A DNA stretch of 64,000 nt, taken from assembly GCA_963277665.1 (NCBI GenBank), contig OY728121.1:1657862062-1657926061 (forward strand). Direction: 5' to 3'. This document shows, piece after piece, positions 11,128-22,956 of this stretch. Under the pieces are notes generated by a model. The model was given only the letters and a program-made list of their open reading frames with translations, did no database searches and had not been told where the DNA came from. This stretch comes from Viscum album (taxonomy: Eukaryota; Streptophyta; Magnoliopsida; Santalales; Viscaceae). Both the position numbers and the translations under genes were made by a program. Position 1 is the stretch's first letter. Every line of letters begins with the position of its first letter.

Positions 11128-14100
11128 TATTGCGACCCATAATTTACATACATTGTTAGTACTTAAAAATTGAAGTACACTTATTACAACATATAACAAA
11201 ACCATGAAAGGATTGTATAGGTATAGTGTCTTTAGAAACCGGGAAACATAAACAACTGGTTCATAAAGAATATACATTGTCTCCCATTTATTTCATCATA
11301 TCTAGAGTCCCTTTTGGAATATCCTACTTAATAACCTTCTTCATGACCTGGGGGAAGAAAACTTACAAAAGGGTGAGCTCAAATTCTTAGTAAGGATAAA
11401 CAAAAGAAATTTCAATCACATCATATTCATAAGAACATAACATTTTGGAAATCTTAGCCTCCAAAAGAGATCATAATATTATAACATGGGATAAATCATA
11501 GTAGTGAAATGTAATCCCAATAATCATAACTTAAAATATGAAACTTTGTGTCATACACACATAATCATAGAGAATCATTTCTTATTAGTCAATACTCATT
11601 TCCAAGACTATCTTAGTGGAAAATGTCTATTTCTGAACCGAGTTCACTCCTCGTTTCAGTCCTAATTCACTGAACCGGTTTAACCTGTCATTCCAGCCAT
11701 GTCTATCTCATGAGATATAAAATATTTACCCAATGCATTGGAGGGAGATATAGGTCTCACCCATCTCATAATGATACCATTCTTATGTGTGCCACAAAAT
11801 CATAAACCATACATCATAGCATAACCCATGTAATAAAAATGGGATTCATAAACATCGTGAAATCATAAAACAATTCATATAAGATAAAGGAATTCATAAA
11901 AATAATTCCATCACAACATAATAAAATAAATTTATTAATAGGTATAGAAACATAACCCTTTATTATCTTAGATGGAAAATAATTTTGATAAAACACTTGA
12001 ACTCCATTCTTGAGGAAAATATCCTTTCTACTTCAAAAACACTTTTCCTTTCTTAACATGTCATAAAATTATAAACTAAAATAAGTTGATTAAAAATAAA
12101 CTTGAAAACTTGTAAAGGAAGCTTCTTGGAAATAATGTTTTAAAAATCCATTCATTCCGTATAAGTTATAAAAAACATTCTTCTCATACTTTTGTCAGAA
12201 AAGTCAAAAAGTACCTCGTATGAAAAACGACAAAAGATTCCTTTCATATATTTTACTAAAAACTCACTTAAGGGTAAAATTGGATTTAAAAAATTGTAGG
12301 TGGATGGAAATAATATTACATATTTAGGAAACATGGATGTGGATAATAAAATACACCCTATTAAATTCCAAAGTATAAACAATCTCGGATAAATATGAGA
12401 TTGTGATATTTCCCTTACCTTAGGTCCGATTTGCTTCGTAAGTGTCTGAAACTCCTTTATAATGATTTAAATAATGTTATTGACTTATTCAAGAATCATA
12501 CTCATTGTTATGATATCATATATGGTCATATACTTATCTTATTATTAGTAATATTTCATTGCTACTTGTTATTCGAGTGTTTATTACTTTTTGTTCTTAT
12601 GCGTGTTTAGTCGAATAAATTCTTATTCTTATTTTTTGGTTATAGATACCTCATTTGCAGAATGGTATTAGTGTAATATATATCATATTTATTCACTCAA
12701 TTCATTTATGTAATTATTATGCAATGAAAATCATGTAGAATGAGTCGCATCACATCGTGGAGACGGTATTCCGTACGTACGCACGAGCGATGATATCGTT
12801 CCCATGATCGTGGAATTGTATTAGAGTGTATGTATACTATTTCATAATCAATATCACTTTTCAATAATTATATATATTCATTATTTACACCATTATACCC
12901 ATCCAAGTAAGGTGGTGGTGGAAAATAGATTACACCACGGTGTGGAGATGGTATTCCGTACGTACGCACGCGCGGTGATTTCATTTTCCATAGGATGGAT
13001 AGATGGTGAAATAGGGTTGTTTCATACTTATAATAACATATAATTATATGAGTGATAATGATGTTATTAATTCATAATGAAAAAACTATATAAGAAGAAG
13101 TGGAAGAAGAAATAAAGTTGAAATAATCGGCAACGGACATTACCTCTTCTTTGAAGCGCCTCTTTGAGACCTCCTTTTAGGGCACTAAAATTGGTCTTTG
13201 AAGAAGACCAGGACCTCTAGGATGTTTCTAGGGAAGTGGAGAGGAGAAATTGGCAGTGGGTGGACGAGCTTGAAGGCTCAAAGTGGTGTGAGGAAGAGAT
13301 AGAGGAGGTTCCCTTTTATAAGGGAGGAGAGGGGCACCTTTGGAAAAACTAAAAATATTATTTTATTATAAAGACATATTCGGTTTTAAATAGCTCCAAA
13401 TTGATTTATTTAGAAGATAAGGTGGGGATGGGTCTAAATACTCTCATCCAATATAATTTGGACAAGTTTAGTTTACTATTTTAACCTTATCATTTAGACT
13501 TAACTTTAAGTTAGATAATTTAACTTTTACCGTGTCTTTTTGTTTTCTTACACTATAAGGTTAATAAACTTATAATAATAAGCCAAACGAACCACAAGTT
13601 GTTTATTATTAATATATATAACCTTATCTAAGTTATTTGGCCGAACCGTAGATTTTTATGAATAAAATAACAATTAATAATATAATATTTGTTTTAAAAA
13701 CTATTTTATGTCAATTTTGACACTATTTGGTAATTGATTTTTGTGAAAATCATAACAGAAATATTAGTTCTAAAAAAGTTACTTAAATCAATAATAACAT
13801 GTAATATTAACCTAGAAAATTATTGGAATTCATAAAAAGTTTCAAATTACATTTATTTGGGTATTTATAACATCAATTATGTCAATATTTCATTAATACT
13901 ATAATTACTGCATCATCATTGTGTCATAAATAAATTAAATTATTTAAAGTATAAAAATTACAAATAAAATACCATTATGTAGTAAATCTATTTAGATTTC
14001 TAATGAATTGTTATAGTTGATTTTATCATATGTATAACCCTATATTAAAAATTATTTACTTATTAAACTTTGATTTTAACTATTTTAACCCTTCTTTAAA

Positions 14101-14927
14101 TAAATTAATATTAAATGTCCTAATCTAATCCAAGTGGGCCTAAATGGTAATATTTTATTCCTAAGGTTGTTTTTGGTCGAATTAAACTTATCCAATAGAA
14201 TTAGAACATGTGTTAGGGTAATAATATTATTATTTTTACCCTTAATTACCCTATTTACTTTTAACTGTGGTAAATAAAAGTAAAAAGTTACTATTAACCA
14301 AAAATTATTTTTATCTCATTGAACCAAATTTTACTTACTGACCTCAACTGTGTCTCTCAGATTTTTGAAATTCCACTCACAGAAGCGATAAAATTAAGTT
14401 TTATGTAAATTTGCAAATTCTCCTAGGAGGTGGGTAAATGACGGTGAAAAGTTCAATAAAATTATTATAAAATGACTCAAATGAATTGAATTGAACTTAT
14501 ATAGGTATTATGTATCAATTTTGACCTAAAATAAATTTAAATAAATAATTATTTAAATAAAAAGTCAGTTTTTAAATAGTAACCCAGTGTTTTCACTATT
14601 CATCAAAAATTGAAAGTTTCCAGAAAAATACCAAAATTTCACTCTAGGATAATTTCGATATTCCAAATCCAAAAACGAAGTCCATTTTGAAAAATAAAAT
14701 TTAAAAAATTTCAAAAAGTGGTTATTACTATTCATAATGGCTAGTTTTAATAATATTTTAATAGCATATCGTTGTTTAGTGAAACTCGGTATTGCGTATG
14801 ACGCAAGCTATCAAGGAAGGTTGCGATTGCGTGTAAAGAAAACCAAGCTAGTGTTGTGTGTAGTGAAAGATTCCTTTGATGATTTATATAAAAAAAAATA
14901 TTTCTCATAAACGTCTTGGGTGTTACA
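11128..14927 (-). repeat. Element A 5' LTR
   Basis: Full-length partner of 2598-6396. On the minus strand it starts TGTAACACCC at 14927 and ends near ...GGGTCGCAATA at 11128. Module copies lie at 12741-12800 and 12921-12985. A candidate TATAAAA is at 13320-13314. Mismatches to the other LTR are scattered, at a few percent by eye. Confidence 0.93.
13314..13320 (-). promoter_or_regulatory. Candidate TATA box of element A 5' LTR
   Basis: TATAAAA on the minus strand (plus-strand tttta ta), the equivalent of 4784-4790. This copy would drive the genomic RNA of element A leftward through gag-pol. Confidence 0.5.
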
Positions 14928-14932
14928 TCCTG
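14928..14932. repeat. Target-site duplication of element A, right copy
   Basis: tcctg, partner of tcttg at 2593-2597. Confidence 0.75.
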
Positions 14933-15497
14933 GATCGTCCATCGGGAATCCTACCAGAAGGGTAGGTACAACTCTCGTTCAAGTCGTCCTTGTGGTACAT
15001 CTCGTCTAAGTCCACCTCCGAGCAACCTCCTGTTTGACACCCTTATCCTTGGTCAATGTTGTCCATTGTCTGTACTAGACACAACAAGGTGCGAGCATAG
15101 CCTCTGTTTGGGTGAGTATAACGATAATCAGTAGGGACCCCGAGACCCCCGAAGGTCTCCCAGAATCCACAAATGATAAACCTCAAAAGTAAGAGTACAA
15201 TCACAAGGTACGAAGTAAAAACCATCCTAACTTAGGTGTATGCCCATACATATACCTAAGTTATCAAGATTACATAGAGCTCCATCTCCTAAGACAAAAG
15301 CACAACTATACACGAAGGAAGAAGTACCACGAAGGTAACACCACACGGGTGAGTACCTCTTAGGTAACACCACACAGAGAGGAACTAAAATGGTTTCACC
15401 ATAAATATTAGAACTCACCTAAAACTAGGTATAACATAGGTATGGTAGTAATAATGATTAGATGTAACTACTGAATCATCTTACTTTGTTGAGAGGC

Positions 15498-15690
15498 AGA
15501 CCCATGTAGTATCCTAAATCATCAAACCCACATAGGATCCTAGTACAACAGACCCATGTAGGTTCCTAGAGTAGTCCCATGTAGATTCCTAGAGTGGATC
15601 CCTATGGGATCCTAGAACACAGACCCACGTTGGATCCAAAATCACAAACCCACATAGGATCGCGAGGCACAGACCCACATAGGATCCCTT
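15498..15690. repeat. Degenerate short tandem repeats in C 3' LTR
   Basis: Roughly eight copies of a 20-33 bp unit built on 'agacccatgtaggatcctag'. The same array is at 34898-35090 in the other LTR, and in reverse orientation in element E (about 45416-45575 and 53170-53345). Confidence 0.75.
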
Positions 15691-16059
15691 TCTCATGTTA
15701 CAACCAGCCACAGGGTTCCCGCACTAAGCTCGCTTGATTTCGGGAGGGTCCACTCCTCAAGTCACAGGTTGATACTCCAACTACCATGAAGTCCCAATAA
15801 TAAGTTTTCCAAAATGACCACCATGTAATAGGGGTCACAACACAACAAACAGTGCGTCAAACGGACGCACGATCAGTAAGTTATTGGCCTTTTTAGTCCC
15901 AAGGGCCCGATTGGATTCGTGTTCGATCCAACCTGTCCATACTCCAACTTTAACCAAAACTCATTTGGGGTATACCAAAAGGACTGTCTCGATCCAAGGT
16001 TTCCAGTGCTAGAGACAGTTCATCAAACAGACGCTCATAGCTCAAGTTATGGATGAAAG

Positions 16060-16960
16060 AGAGGAAAGGGGTCGAAGCTGGTCCGGGTCTGGCCTGACCC
16101 GGTCGGGCCAACCAAGCCTGGGCCGACCCGAACCAGTTCGGGATGACCCAACTTGACCCTAGTCTAGCCCTGGGTCTGATCCGGCCCGCGGGATCTGACT
16201 CGGCCCACTGGTGCGGCCCGCACTGGGCAGCCCGCTGGGTGGCCCGCACTGGGTGGCCCACTGGAGGCCCACCATTGGCCCGCAACTGGGTGGCCCCATG
16301 GTGGGGCTGCCCTAGCCTCCAACTAAGGGGAGGCGCCCCCTGGGTACCCTGAATGACCGAACTGTTCAGGTTGGGTGGCCAACCATCTGGCGCCACGTGG
16401 CGCTAACGGCTGGCACGCAGAACCCAGGGGTCCCACTCGGATCCTCAGCTGGCCGGCTGGTCAGCCCACATTCGGGGCATGGTCATGCACCGTACCACCT
16501 CCGGTGGCAGTCAGCGAGCCGGCCACGATCCCTTTTCTGCCGCGGACTCGTGCCGCGGCCCCTGCAAGCCTGGTGGCGTAGATGCGTGCCGCTGCCGCCC
16601 CCTTCACACGACTGACCATGCGCCAGCCGCCACCCTTGCTCCACCACGGCTGACAGGACACGACCCTCCTATGGCGGCGCGGTCGCGCCACCATCATCCT
16701 CGCGGTAGACCAAAGTGTCAGCCGCCACTCCTAAGCCCTACTAGCGCTGGTCACCGGTGACGTTCCTCGGGTCACCGGGTGCGACCCGGTGGCCCGATCT
16801 TCATTCCATAGACTCCCACACTCATCTCAGGACATCTCCATTGATTCAAGACCACCACGGTCAGGAATCACTCAACCCAAAAACAAACCGTGAAGAACAC
16901 AAAAATCCCCAAAGGCTGTGGAGGGGTCGGGACGTGTTTTTTTGGCCCAAACCCTCCGTG
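16060..16960. other. GC-rich block inside C 3' LTR
   Basis: A sharp switch from AT-rich DNA to strongly GC-rich DNA with repeated 'gggtcgg' and 'ggcccgcactgggc' words in both orientations. It occurs at the equivalent place in C's other LTR (about 35440-36340) and in both E LTRs (about 44200-45010, 52020-52800), so it is an inherited LTR domain and not a host gene. Confidence 0.7.
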
Positions 16961-17751
16961 TTAGAATGGTAGTAAGTGGCATAGTTGTTCTTAAATTAAG
17001 AAGAATGACAGGAATAGGGTAAGGGGTACACAAAAACAACAATCCCTACCTCGAATATTCCTTGACATTAGTGAGGATAGGGAAAGAATGACATTGGTTC
17101 ATCATCGTTGAATATGTTCCTCATTGGAGATCCTTCGACGAAGTTCTTTATTAGAGATATTTTCATCAAAGGATAAGAGATCTTCCTCTAAGGAGGGTTT
17201 CCTCCATCAAGATCCTCTACTAAGCTTCTTCTCCAGCCAAAAAACCAAGAGCCCCAATCAAGGTGATGAAGTGCCTCCCCCTTAATTGATAGGATTAATG
17301 ACTTCATTTAATGAAGTCATTAAATTTTGGGGGTTTGGTACAATTTAAAAAAAGGTTTTGAAGAGATCGGGTGGTTCCCACCGAGAATTCAATAGAATTC
17401 CAAAGTTAAATAGAAATAAAGTTAGTTTATTTTTACTTCCACTTTTTTTTTTATTTTCCCATGATGGGTATCAAAAACTATATTCCACCCACGACCAACT
17501 GTAGCCAAAATTAAGGTCTATTTAAGCAACTACCGGTGCTATAAGATCAACGGTTCCCTCAGATTTCAATTCTGATCACCAGTTCAAAAGTTACAAAAAC
17601 CCGCTCACACGCTTACTGAAAATACTTAAGAAAGTTCAAGAAAACATTCTGGGCTCTCCAGGCCTCGGAATCAAGTACCATCAGAAACTATAGACTAGAA
17701 TATTTTCATATAATTTAAAAAAAAATTACATGGAATTTCTGGGTCCTTACA

Positions 17752-17764
17752 TTCTCCCCACCTC
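17752..17764 (-). other. Element C polypurine tract
   Basis: The minus strand reads GAGGTGGGGAGAA directly before the LTR start TGTAAGGACCC. Element E has the same tract at 51273-51285. Confidence 0.88.
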
Positions 17765-19100
17765 AGGGCTTTGCATCCCCAAAAGACACATCCCAAAAAC
17801 TAGGAAAATAAGTGGGGGTACTGAGCATGAATATGAGCCTCCCGCTCCCATGTGATCTCCTGGAGGTTACTGTGCTGCCAACGTACACACACCAAAGGTA
17901 TTGATCACCCATGAAGGACTCTCTCCTATCGATCCTCAATCTCCACTGGAACCTTCGAAAATATTGCCCCATAGTCAATGTCAAGCTCACCCCAGTCAAA
18001 GATGTGAGTAGGATCATGCACGTATCTCCTCAGCTGGGATATGTGAAAAACATCGTGCACTCGTTGCAACTGAGGGAGAAGTGCTAGGAGGTAAGCCACC
18101 TCGCCAACTCTACTGAGGACATGAAAGGGTCCAATGAACCTTGGAGATGACTTGCCGCCCCGACCAAATCCCCACAAACCTCATTGGGGTGAGAACCTTA
18201 GAAAGACATGGTCACCCTCCTCAAACTCCAAAGATCTCCATCTCCTGTCGGCATAAGACTTCTGCCTGCTCTGTGCAGTCTTCATCCACTCCTAGTTGAT
18301 CTGCACCTTCTCTAGGGTAGCCTGTACCATCTCTGGTCCCACGAGTGCTGACTTCCCTAGGTCAGTCTAGTATAAGGGCAATTTGTAAGGTCGGACGTAC
18401 AGAGCCTCAAATGGTGCCATCCCAATGGTGGAGTGATAACTATTTTTGTATGAAAACTGCACCAAGGGAAAGTGATCCTCTCAGCTGTGACCTAAGTCAA
18501 GTACGCACGCACGTAGCATATCCTTGAGGGTCTGAATGGTCCGCTTAGTCTGGCCATCCATCTGGGGATGGAAGGTGGTGCTCAAATGAAGCTGCATCCT
18601 GAAAGCCTCCTGCAACCCCTTCTATAGCCAGGAAGTGAAACGTGCATCATGATTGGATACAATCGTCGAGGGTACTCCATGTAGCTACACAATATCCTAC
18701 ACATAGAGGCATCCCAATATCTCTATTGAACCTTTCTCTCTGATCGGTAGGAAGTGGGCTGACTTGGTGAGTCGGTCGACGATCACCCAGATAGAATCAT
18801 GACCCCTGGATGTACATGGAAGTCATGTAATGAAGTCCATGGATATTCCATCCCACTTCCACTCTGGGACCTCTAAAGGCTGAACTAAGCCTGCTGGTAC
18901 CAGATACTCTGCCTTCACTTGCTGAAAAGTGAGGCACCGAGAGACAAACTCTGCTACTGCTTTCTTCATTCCCGGCCACCGGTGCTATCGTCAGAGGTCC
19001 TAGGACATATTTTCCAGTCCTGGATGTACCGCTAGAGGGGATGTGTGGAAATCCCTCAACAATTCCTATTGAAGTGACACTGGTACCATGGTACATCCTC
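17765..19100 (-). pseudogene. pol: Element C pol: integrase and chromodomain remnant
   Basis: Minus strand. The HHCC finger end reads SRCLTFQQ near 18930, so the last Cys is replaced by Phe. The catalytic core has D in SMDFIT; the second triad site reads VSNHDARFTS (Asp replaced by Asn); the third site reads GQTKRTIQTL, with Lys in place of the catalytic Glu. The C-terminal part includes FIGPFHVLSRVGEVAYLL and VHDVFHISQLRRYVHDP. After stops at 17926 and 17905 the same frame gives the chromodomain core SIPLVCVRWQHSNLQEITWE and YPHLFS. Many in-frame stops but few frame breaks. Dead enzyme. Confidence 0.85.
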
Positions 19101-19279
19101 TGAAAAGGATGGCATGCTCCTCACCTTCATAAAATCAATCAGGTGCCTATCCTATGGATATCTGAGCATGTCAAACCTCACAGTCAATGTCCCCACACTG
19201 TACCTCCCTGACTCGCTGAAGGAGTGGGGGAGTGACTATAAGAGACTGAAGAAAAGCTGCTCCATCTTGATCCATAAAG

Positions 19280-19730
19280 GATATCTATAAAGCGGACAGC
19301 TGTTCCATCACCTCACCTTGTAGCTGTATACCAGATCTCCTGCTGAGTGCATCTGCTACAACATTACCCTTCCTAAGAGTATAGACTATCTCGAATTCAT
19401 AGTCCTGGAGGAACTCAAGCCAACATTGTTGTCTCAGGTTCATGTCCTTGTGGGCGAAGATATACCTGAGACTCTGGTGATTAGAGTAGACCATAAAATG
19501 CTCGTCCATCAAATAGTGTTGCCACATCTTCCAAGAAAAGACTATTGCTGCAAACTCAAGGTAATGGGTAATATAGTTCTGCTCATGTTGTCTCAGCTGT
19601 TGAGAACCATATGCGATAACTGCTCGGTCCTAAATCAGGACACATCAGATCCTGGTCCCTGATGCATCGTAGTAGACTATGTACTCAACTCCCTCCTCCA
19701 GAAGCCTCAATATGGGGGCATTAGTCAGCC
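19280..19730 (-). pseudogene. pol: Element C pol: RNase H remnant
   Basis: Minus-strand frame with EYIVYYDASGT (first catalytic Asp present), then CVLI followed by a TAG (19630-19632), YGSQQLRQHEQNY, MWQHYLMDEHFMVYSNHQSL and the family-ending GNVVADALSRRS. The TAG occurs at the same codon in element E. The coding potential is otherwise well preserved, which suggests decay mainly by point mutation. Confidence 0.85.
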
Positions 19731-20640
19731 TTTGCCTCAGCTCCTGAAAACTCTGCTGGCATCTCTCTGACCACACGAAGGGTTGCCCCTTCTTTGTAAA
19801 CACTGATAAAGGTGCTGAAACTCTGGAGAAATATGTCACAAATCTCCAGTAGTATCCAGACAAACCCACAAAACTCCGTACCTGTGTCACACTCCTGGGT
19901 GGATCCCAAGCAAGTACCGACTCAATCTTCATTGGATCCACTGCAACTCCAGCCTCCAAGATGGCATGTCCCAGAAATTGAACCTCTTGGATCCAGAACT
20001 GGCAATTCAAGAGCTTACCATAAAGATGGTTCTCTCAGAGTGTGTCCAGAACTACCTGAAAATGATATGCATGCTCCTCCTTAGTATCCAAGTAGATCAA
20101 AATCTTTTTGATGAAGACTACTACAAATCGATCAAGGTATGACTGAAATATCCTGTTCATGAGTCCCTTGAACACTGCTGGAGCATTGGTCATGTCGAAT
20201 GACATGACTAAAAACTCATAATGGCCATACCGACATCTGAAATCTGTCTTCTACACATCCTCATCTCATACTCTGAGTTGGTGATAGCCTAACCTAAGGT
20301 CTATCTTCGAGAACCACCATTTTCCCTTTAGCTAATCAAATTGGTCTTCAATACTCAGAAGTGGGTACTTTTTCTTCATGGTCACCTGGTTCAGGCACCG
20401 ATAGTCAACACAAAGTATTAAGATCCCATATGCCTTCTTGGTGAAAAAAATAAGGGCTTCCCAAGGAGAAACACTGGTCCAGATGAACCCATTCCCCTGT
20501 AAGTCCTCCAGCTTTACCCACAGCTAACAAAGCTCCGTGGGATCCATCTGATATGATGGTGTAAATATCAGTTCCATCCCAGGGTACAAGTCAATGTAAA
20601 AGTCCACCTCCCTGCGAGGAGGTAGACCTGGAACATCATC
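19731..20640 (-). pseudogene. pol: Element C pol: reverse transcriptase remnant with altered active site
   Basis: Minus strand. GLPPRREVDFYIDLYPGMEL near 20620 starts the domain; [29 protein letters not shown] and [12 protein letters not shown] follow. The catalytic block reads [12 protein letters not shown]: the two aspartates are replaced by lysines (codons 20109-20104). Further on are FLGHAI and PPRSVTQVRSFVGLSGYYWR. A TGA after VVLDTL (20035-20037) is shared with element E. With both catalytic aspartates lost it cannot polymerise DNA. Confidence 0.87.
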
Positions 20641-21130
20641 ATGGAAGAAATCCATGTACTGGTCCACCACTACAATATAACTCAGACTCTCCACATCAAC
20701 CGCTCTAAGGGTATGGCTAGCCAACTAATGAGTGATCAGTTGCACTCTCCTCCGGGTAAGTCCATCCTATGCTGCAAAGTATCCCTTCTCACCGGTGAAG
20801 GTAAACCTAGTCCCATCCTCACGGTTACACCACACTTTTCACCTAATGCATTCAATCTAGGCATGGACTGTAGATAAAAAATCCATTCCCAAGATGACAT
20901 CTTAAGGCCTGGACGCTGCTACTAGAAGATCCCAGTCGAAGCTCTCACCTCCCAGAGTAAGCTCACACTGTCACCACCAATGTGTAATCGTAGAATCCTC
21001 TCTATTAGGAGTCTCTATCCATAAGGATCGAGCCAATGGCTCCACCGGAATCTACGAGCTCTGAATAAGGGCATTGGAAATAAAAGAATGACTGGAACCT
21101 GTGTCTATAAGTACTACAGCTAAGGTAGAG
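20641..21130 (-). pseudogene. pol: Element C pol: protease remnant
   Basis: The minus strand has the intact aspartic protease active site LIDTGSSHSFIS (codons 21113-21078). It is followed leftward by decayed sequence up to SYIVVVDQYMDFFHDDVPGL, the usual protease-RT linker. Unlike element E, the catalytic Asp is kept. Confidence 0.8.
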
Positions 21131-22330
21131 TAGACACAGATCATACCTCATATCATATCCAGAGTGCTATGGTCATAGGAATTAACTGTCTGGAGCTGAG
21201 CTCGCCCCTATCCACCTACTCCCTGTGGTTGGGGTTGACCACCTGGTGGTGGTGGTGGTAACACCTCGAATCATCGCCCACTTCCAACTGCACGACCAGC
21301 TCCTCTGCCATGTCCACCTGCTCCCTATGGACCTCCTCGATTGAACCTGTATCTTTGCCTGGGCGGTCCTTCGACCATCTGCTGATCATTCGTATGTCGG
21401 GTTGGGTAGTAATGAGCCATGTGGCCCTACCTTCCGCATGCGTAACACTACGTACTCCTCACATGACTGGCTCTGTCTTGGGTGCCCTGAAAAACCGAAC
21501 CTGAATCCTCTGGTCGTCCACCTGTAGGTCTGGTCCTCTTGGGCCTCTGTGACATCTATCTACTACCAGATATAGAAGACTCTGATACATGATGCCCGAT
21601 GGTGGGTCTCGCTACTGGTGACTACTTGGAAAGAAAACTCTCCACTAATAGGGCTCGCTCTAACACCCCCGCCTGTGTCGAGATGTTGAGAGAAATCATC
21701 GAAGTCTTGATCTCCTACCTGAGTCCCTGCTCAAAGGTCCAAGCCCTAAATAATGGGTCCCACACCATATCAATGGAGTAACATGAGAGGTCGGTGAACC
21801 TCATTGATTACTGAGCCATAGTCATGATGCCCTGCTGCAGATGAAGATGCTCCTCTATGCGCACTGCGCGAAGGGTCACTGGGAAAAACTCTGCCCAAAA
21901 CAGGCTCTCAAAGTCTTCCCAGAGAAGTGTCACCTTGTCGTGAACCTAAAGCATCAAGCCCCACCATCTGCCTGTAGCTGCCTGTAGAATACTGGTAGCA
22001 AGGATCAACATGATATTAACAAGTGTCCCTACTAGTCAAAAGACTCTCACCATGACCTCCAGCCAATCCTCAACCGCCCGTGGGTCCATCTGACACCTGA
22101 ACCTGGGTGGCCTCTGGAACTAGAACTCATGAATTGCACTCAAGTGGCATGCACTCTATACTGCTGGGGCTGGTGGCATCGGTGGACCAACGAGTAATTA
22201 TACTGCTGGTGCCTCTATTGAAAAAGGGCCCTGCACCGAGGCCTCATCACTCAATGGGATGTCACGACACATTCTACCCAGAACCTATGCTGGCTATCTA
22301 CATGGAGGCATCCTGAAAAGAAACAGTGAA
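21131..22330 (-). pseudogene. gag: Element C gag remnant
   Basis: Minus strand. A decayed capsid region reads MDPRAVEDWLEVMVRVF, LQAATGRWWGLML and VTLLWEDFESLFWAEFFPVT, typical of Gypsy Retrotrans_gag; it is broken by several stops. One zinc knuckle follows near 21440: CYAC...GHMAHYY, with an in-frame TAG and its last Cys changed to Tyr. Plus-strand open frames in this stretch are antisense shadows. Confidence 0.8.
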
Positions 22331-22570
22331 CCACAATCAATAAGTTAAACCCGGTGAGATGAATCAAAGAGATCACACAGAAAAATTTTCAAAACACACT
22401 CAGAATCAGTGTTTTCGTGCTCTGAATCATAAATCATAAGTCAGGGTCCTAGTGTATGGATACGTCAGCCACCACACCAACACTAGATTCCCTAAATTGA
22501 TAACCACACTCATAACACTTAACACTATTTCCATTAAAAGATTAGAGTCCAATATTCTATGGTAGAACCG

Positions 22571-22588
22571 ACTCCTCTGATACTAATT
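22571..22588 (-). other. Element C primer-binding site
   Basis: The minus strand reads AATTAGTATCAGAGGAGT directly after the LTR end ...CATGACA. It resembles the tRNA-Met complement TGGTATCAGAG with a G-to-A change. Element E has aattagtatgagaggagtc at the same place. Confidence 0.8.
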
Positions 22589-22956
22589 TGTCATGACCCA
22601 TCCTCAGGGCCCACACCGAGACTACCCCAAGCCCACCTTCCATAGGACATGGGCTGGTGACTAGCACCTAAAGGCATATCCCAGTAATCGGGAAGACATT
22701 GCCTTTAAAACCTTCAACACAAACAGTATGAAAACACAACAAGGAGTAAGCACAAGTAACTACTATAGTAAAAAGTGTGTGGAAAGTAAGGGACAACATA
22801 CAAGCCAAACTGAAAGTACAAGTATAACTGAAAAGGAAACAGCTCTTGGATCTTCCACCAGGAATCCTACCTGAAGGGTAGGTACATCTCTCGATCAAGT
22901 TGTCCCTGTGGTACGTCTTGTCTAAGTCTACCTCCGAGCAGCCTCCTGTCCATCAC
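22589..22956 (-). repeat. Element C 5' LTR, first segment (left of element B)
   Basis: Starts tgtcatgaccc. Bases 22589-22850 pair with 2338-2597 and the rest with the start of 14928-15035. It is cut at 22956 by element B and resumes at 34439. Confidence 0.92.
22952..22956. repeat. Target-site duplication of element B, left copy
   Basis: atcac, a perfect match to 34434-34438. Confidence 0.96.

Larger units (their letters stand above)
2598..14927 (-). mobile_element. Element A: near-complete Tekay/Del-like Gypsy retrotransposon with 3.8-kb LTRs
   Basis: LTRs lie at 2598-6396 and 11128-14927 (3799 and 3800 bp, a few percent different by eye). The internal region is 6397-11127 and includes PPT, primer-binding site and a full gag-pol order on the minus strand. 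A C-terminal chromodomain after integrase, triple zinc knuckles in gag and very long LTRs fit the Tekay/Del chromovirus branch (family knowledge). At least two frameshifts and several stops interrupt gag-pol, but RT and protease catalytic residues remain. It inserted into C's 3' LTR. Confidence 0.93.
14933..17751 (-). repeat. Element C 3' LTR, main segment (right of element A)
   Basis: Pairs with 34439-37106 in C's 5' LTR, and its first bases pair with 22862-22956. It ends ...gggtccttaca at 17751, which is TGTAAGGACCC on the minus strand. It contains a repeat block at about 15498-15690 and a GC-rich block at about 16060-16960. Long open frames in the GC-rich block overlap on both strands and are not genes. 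Confidence 0.9.
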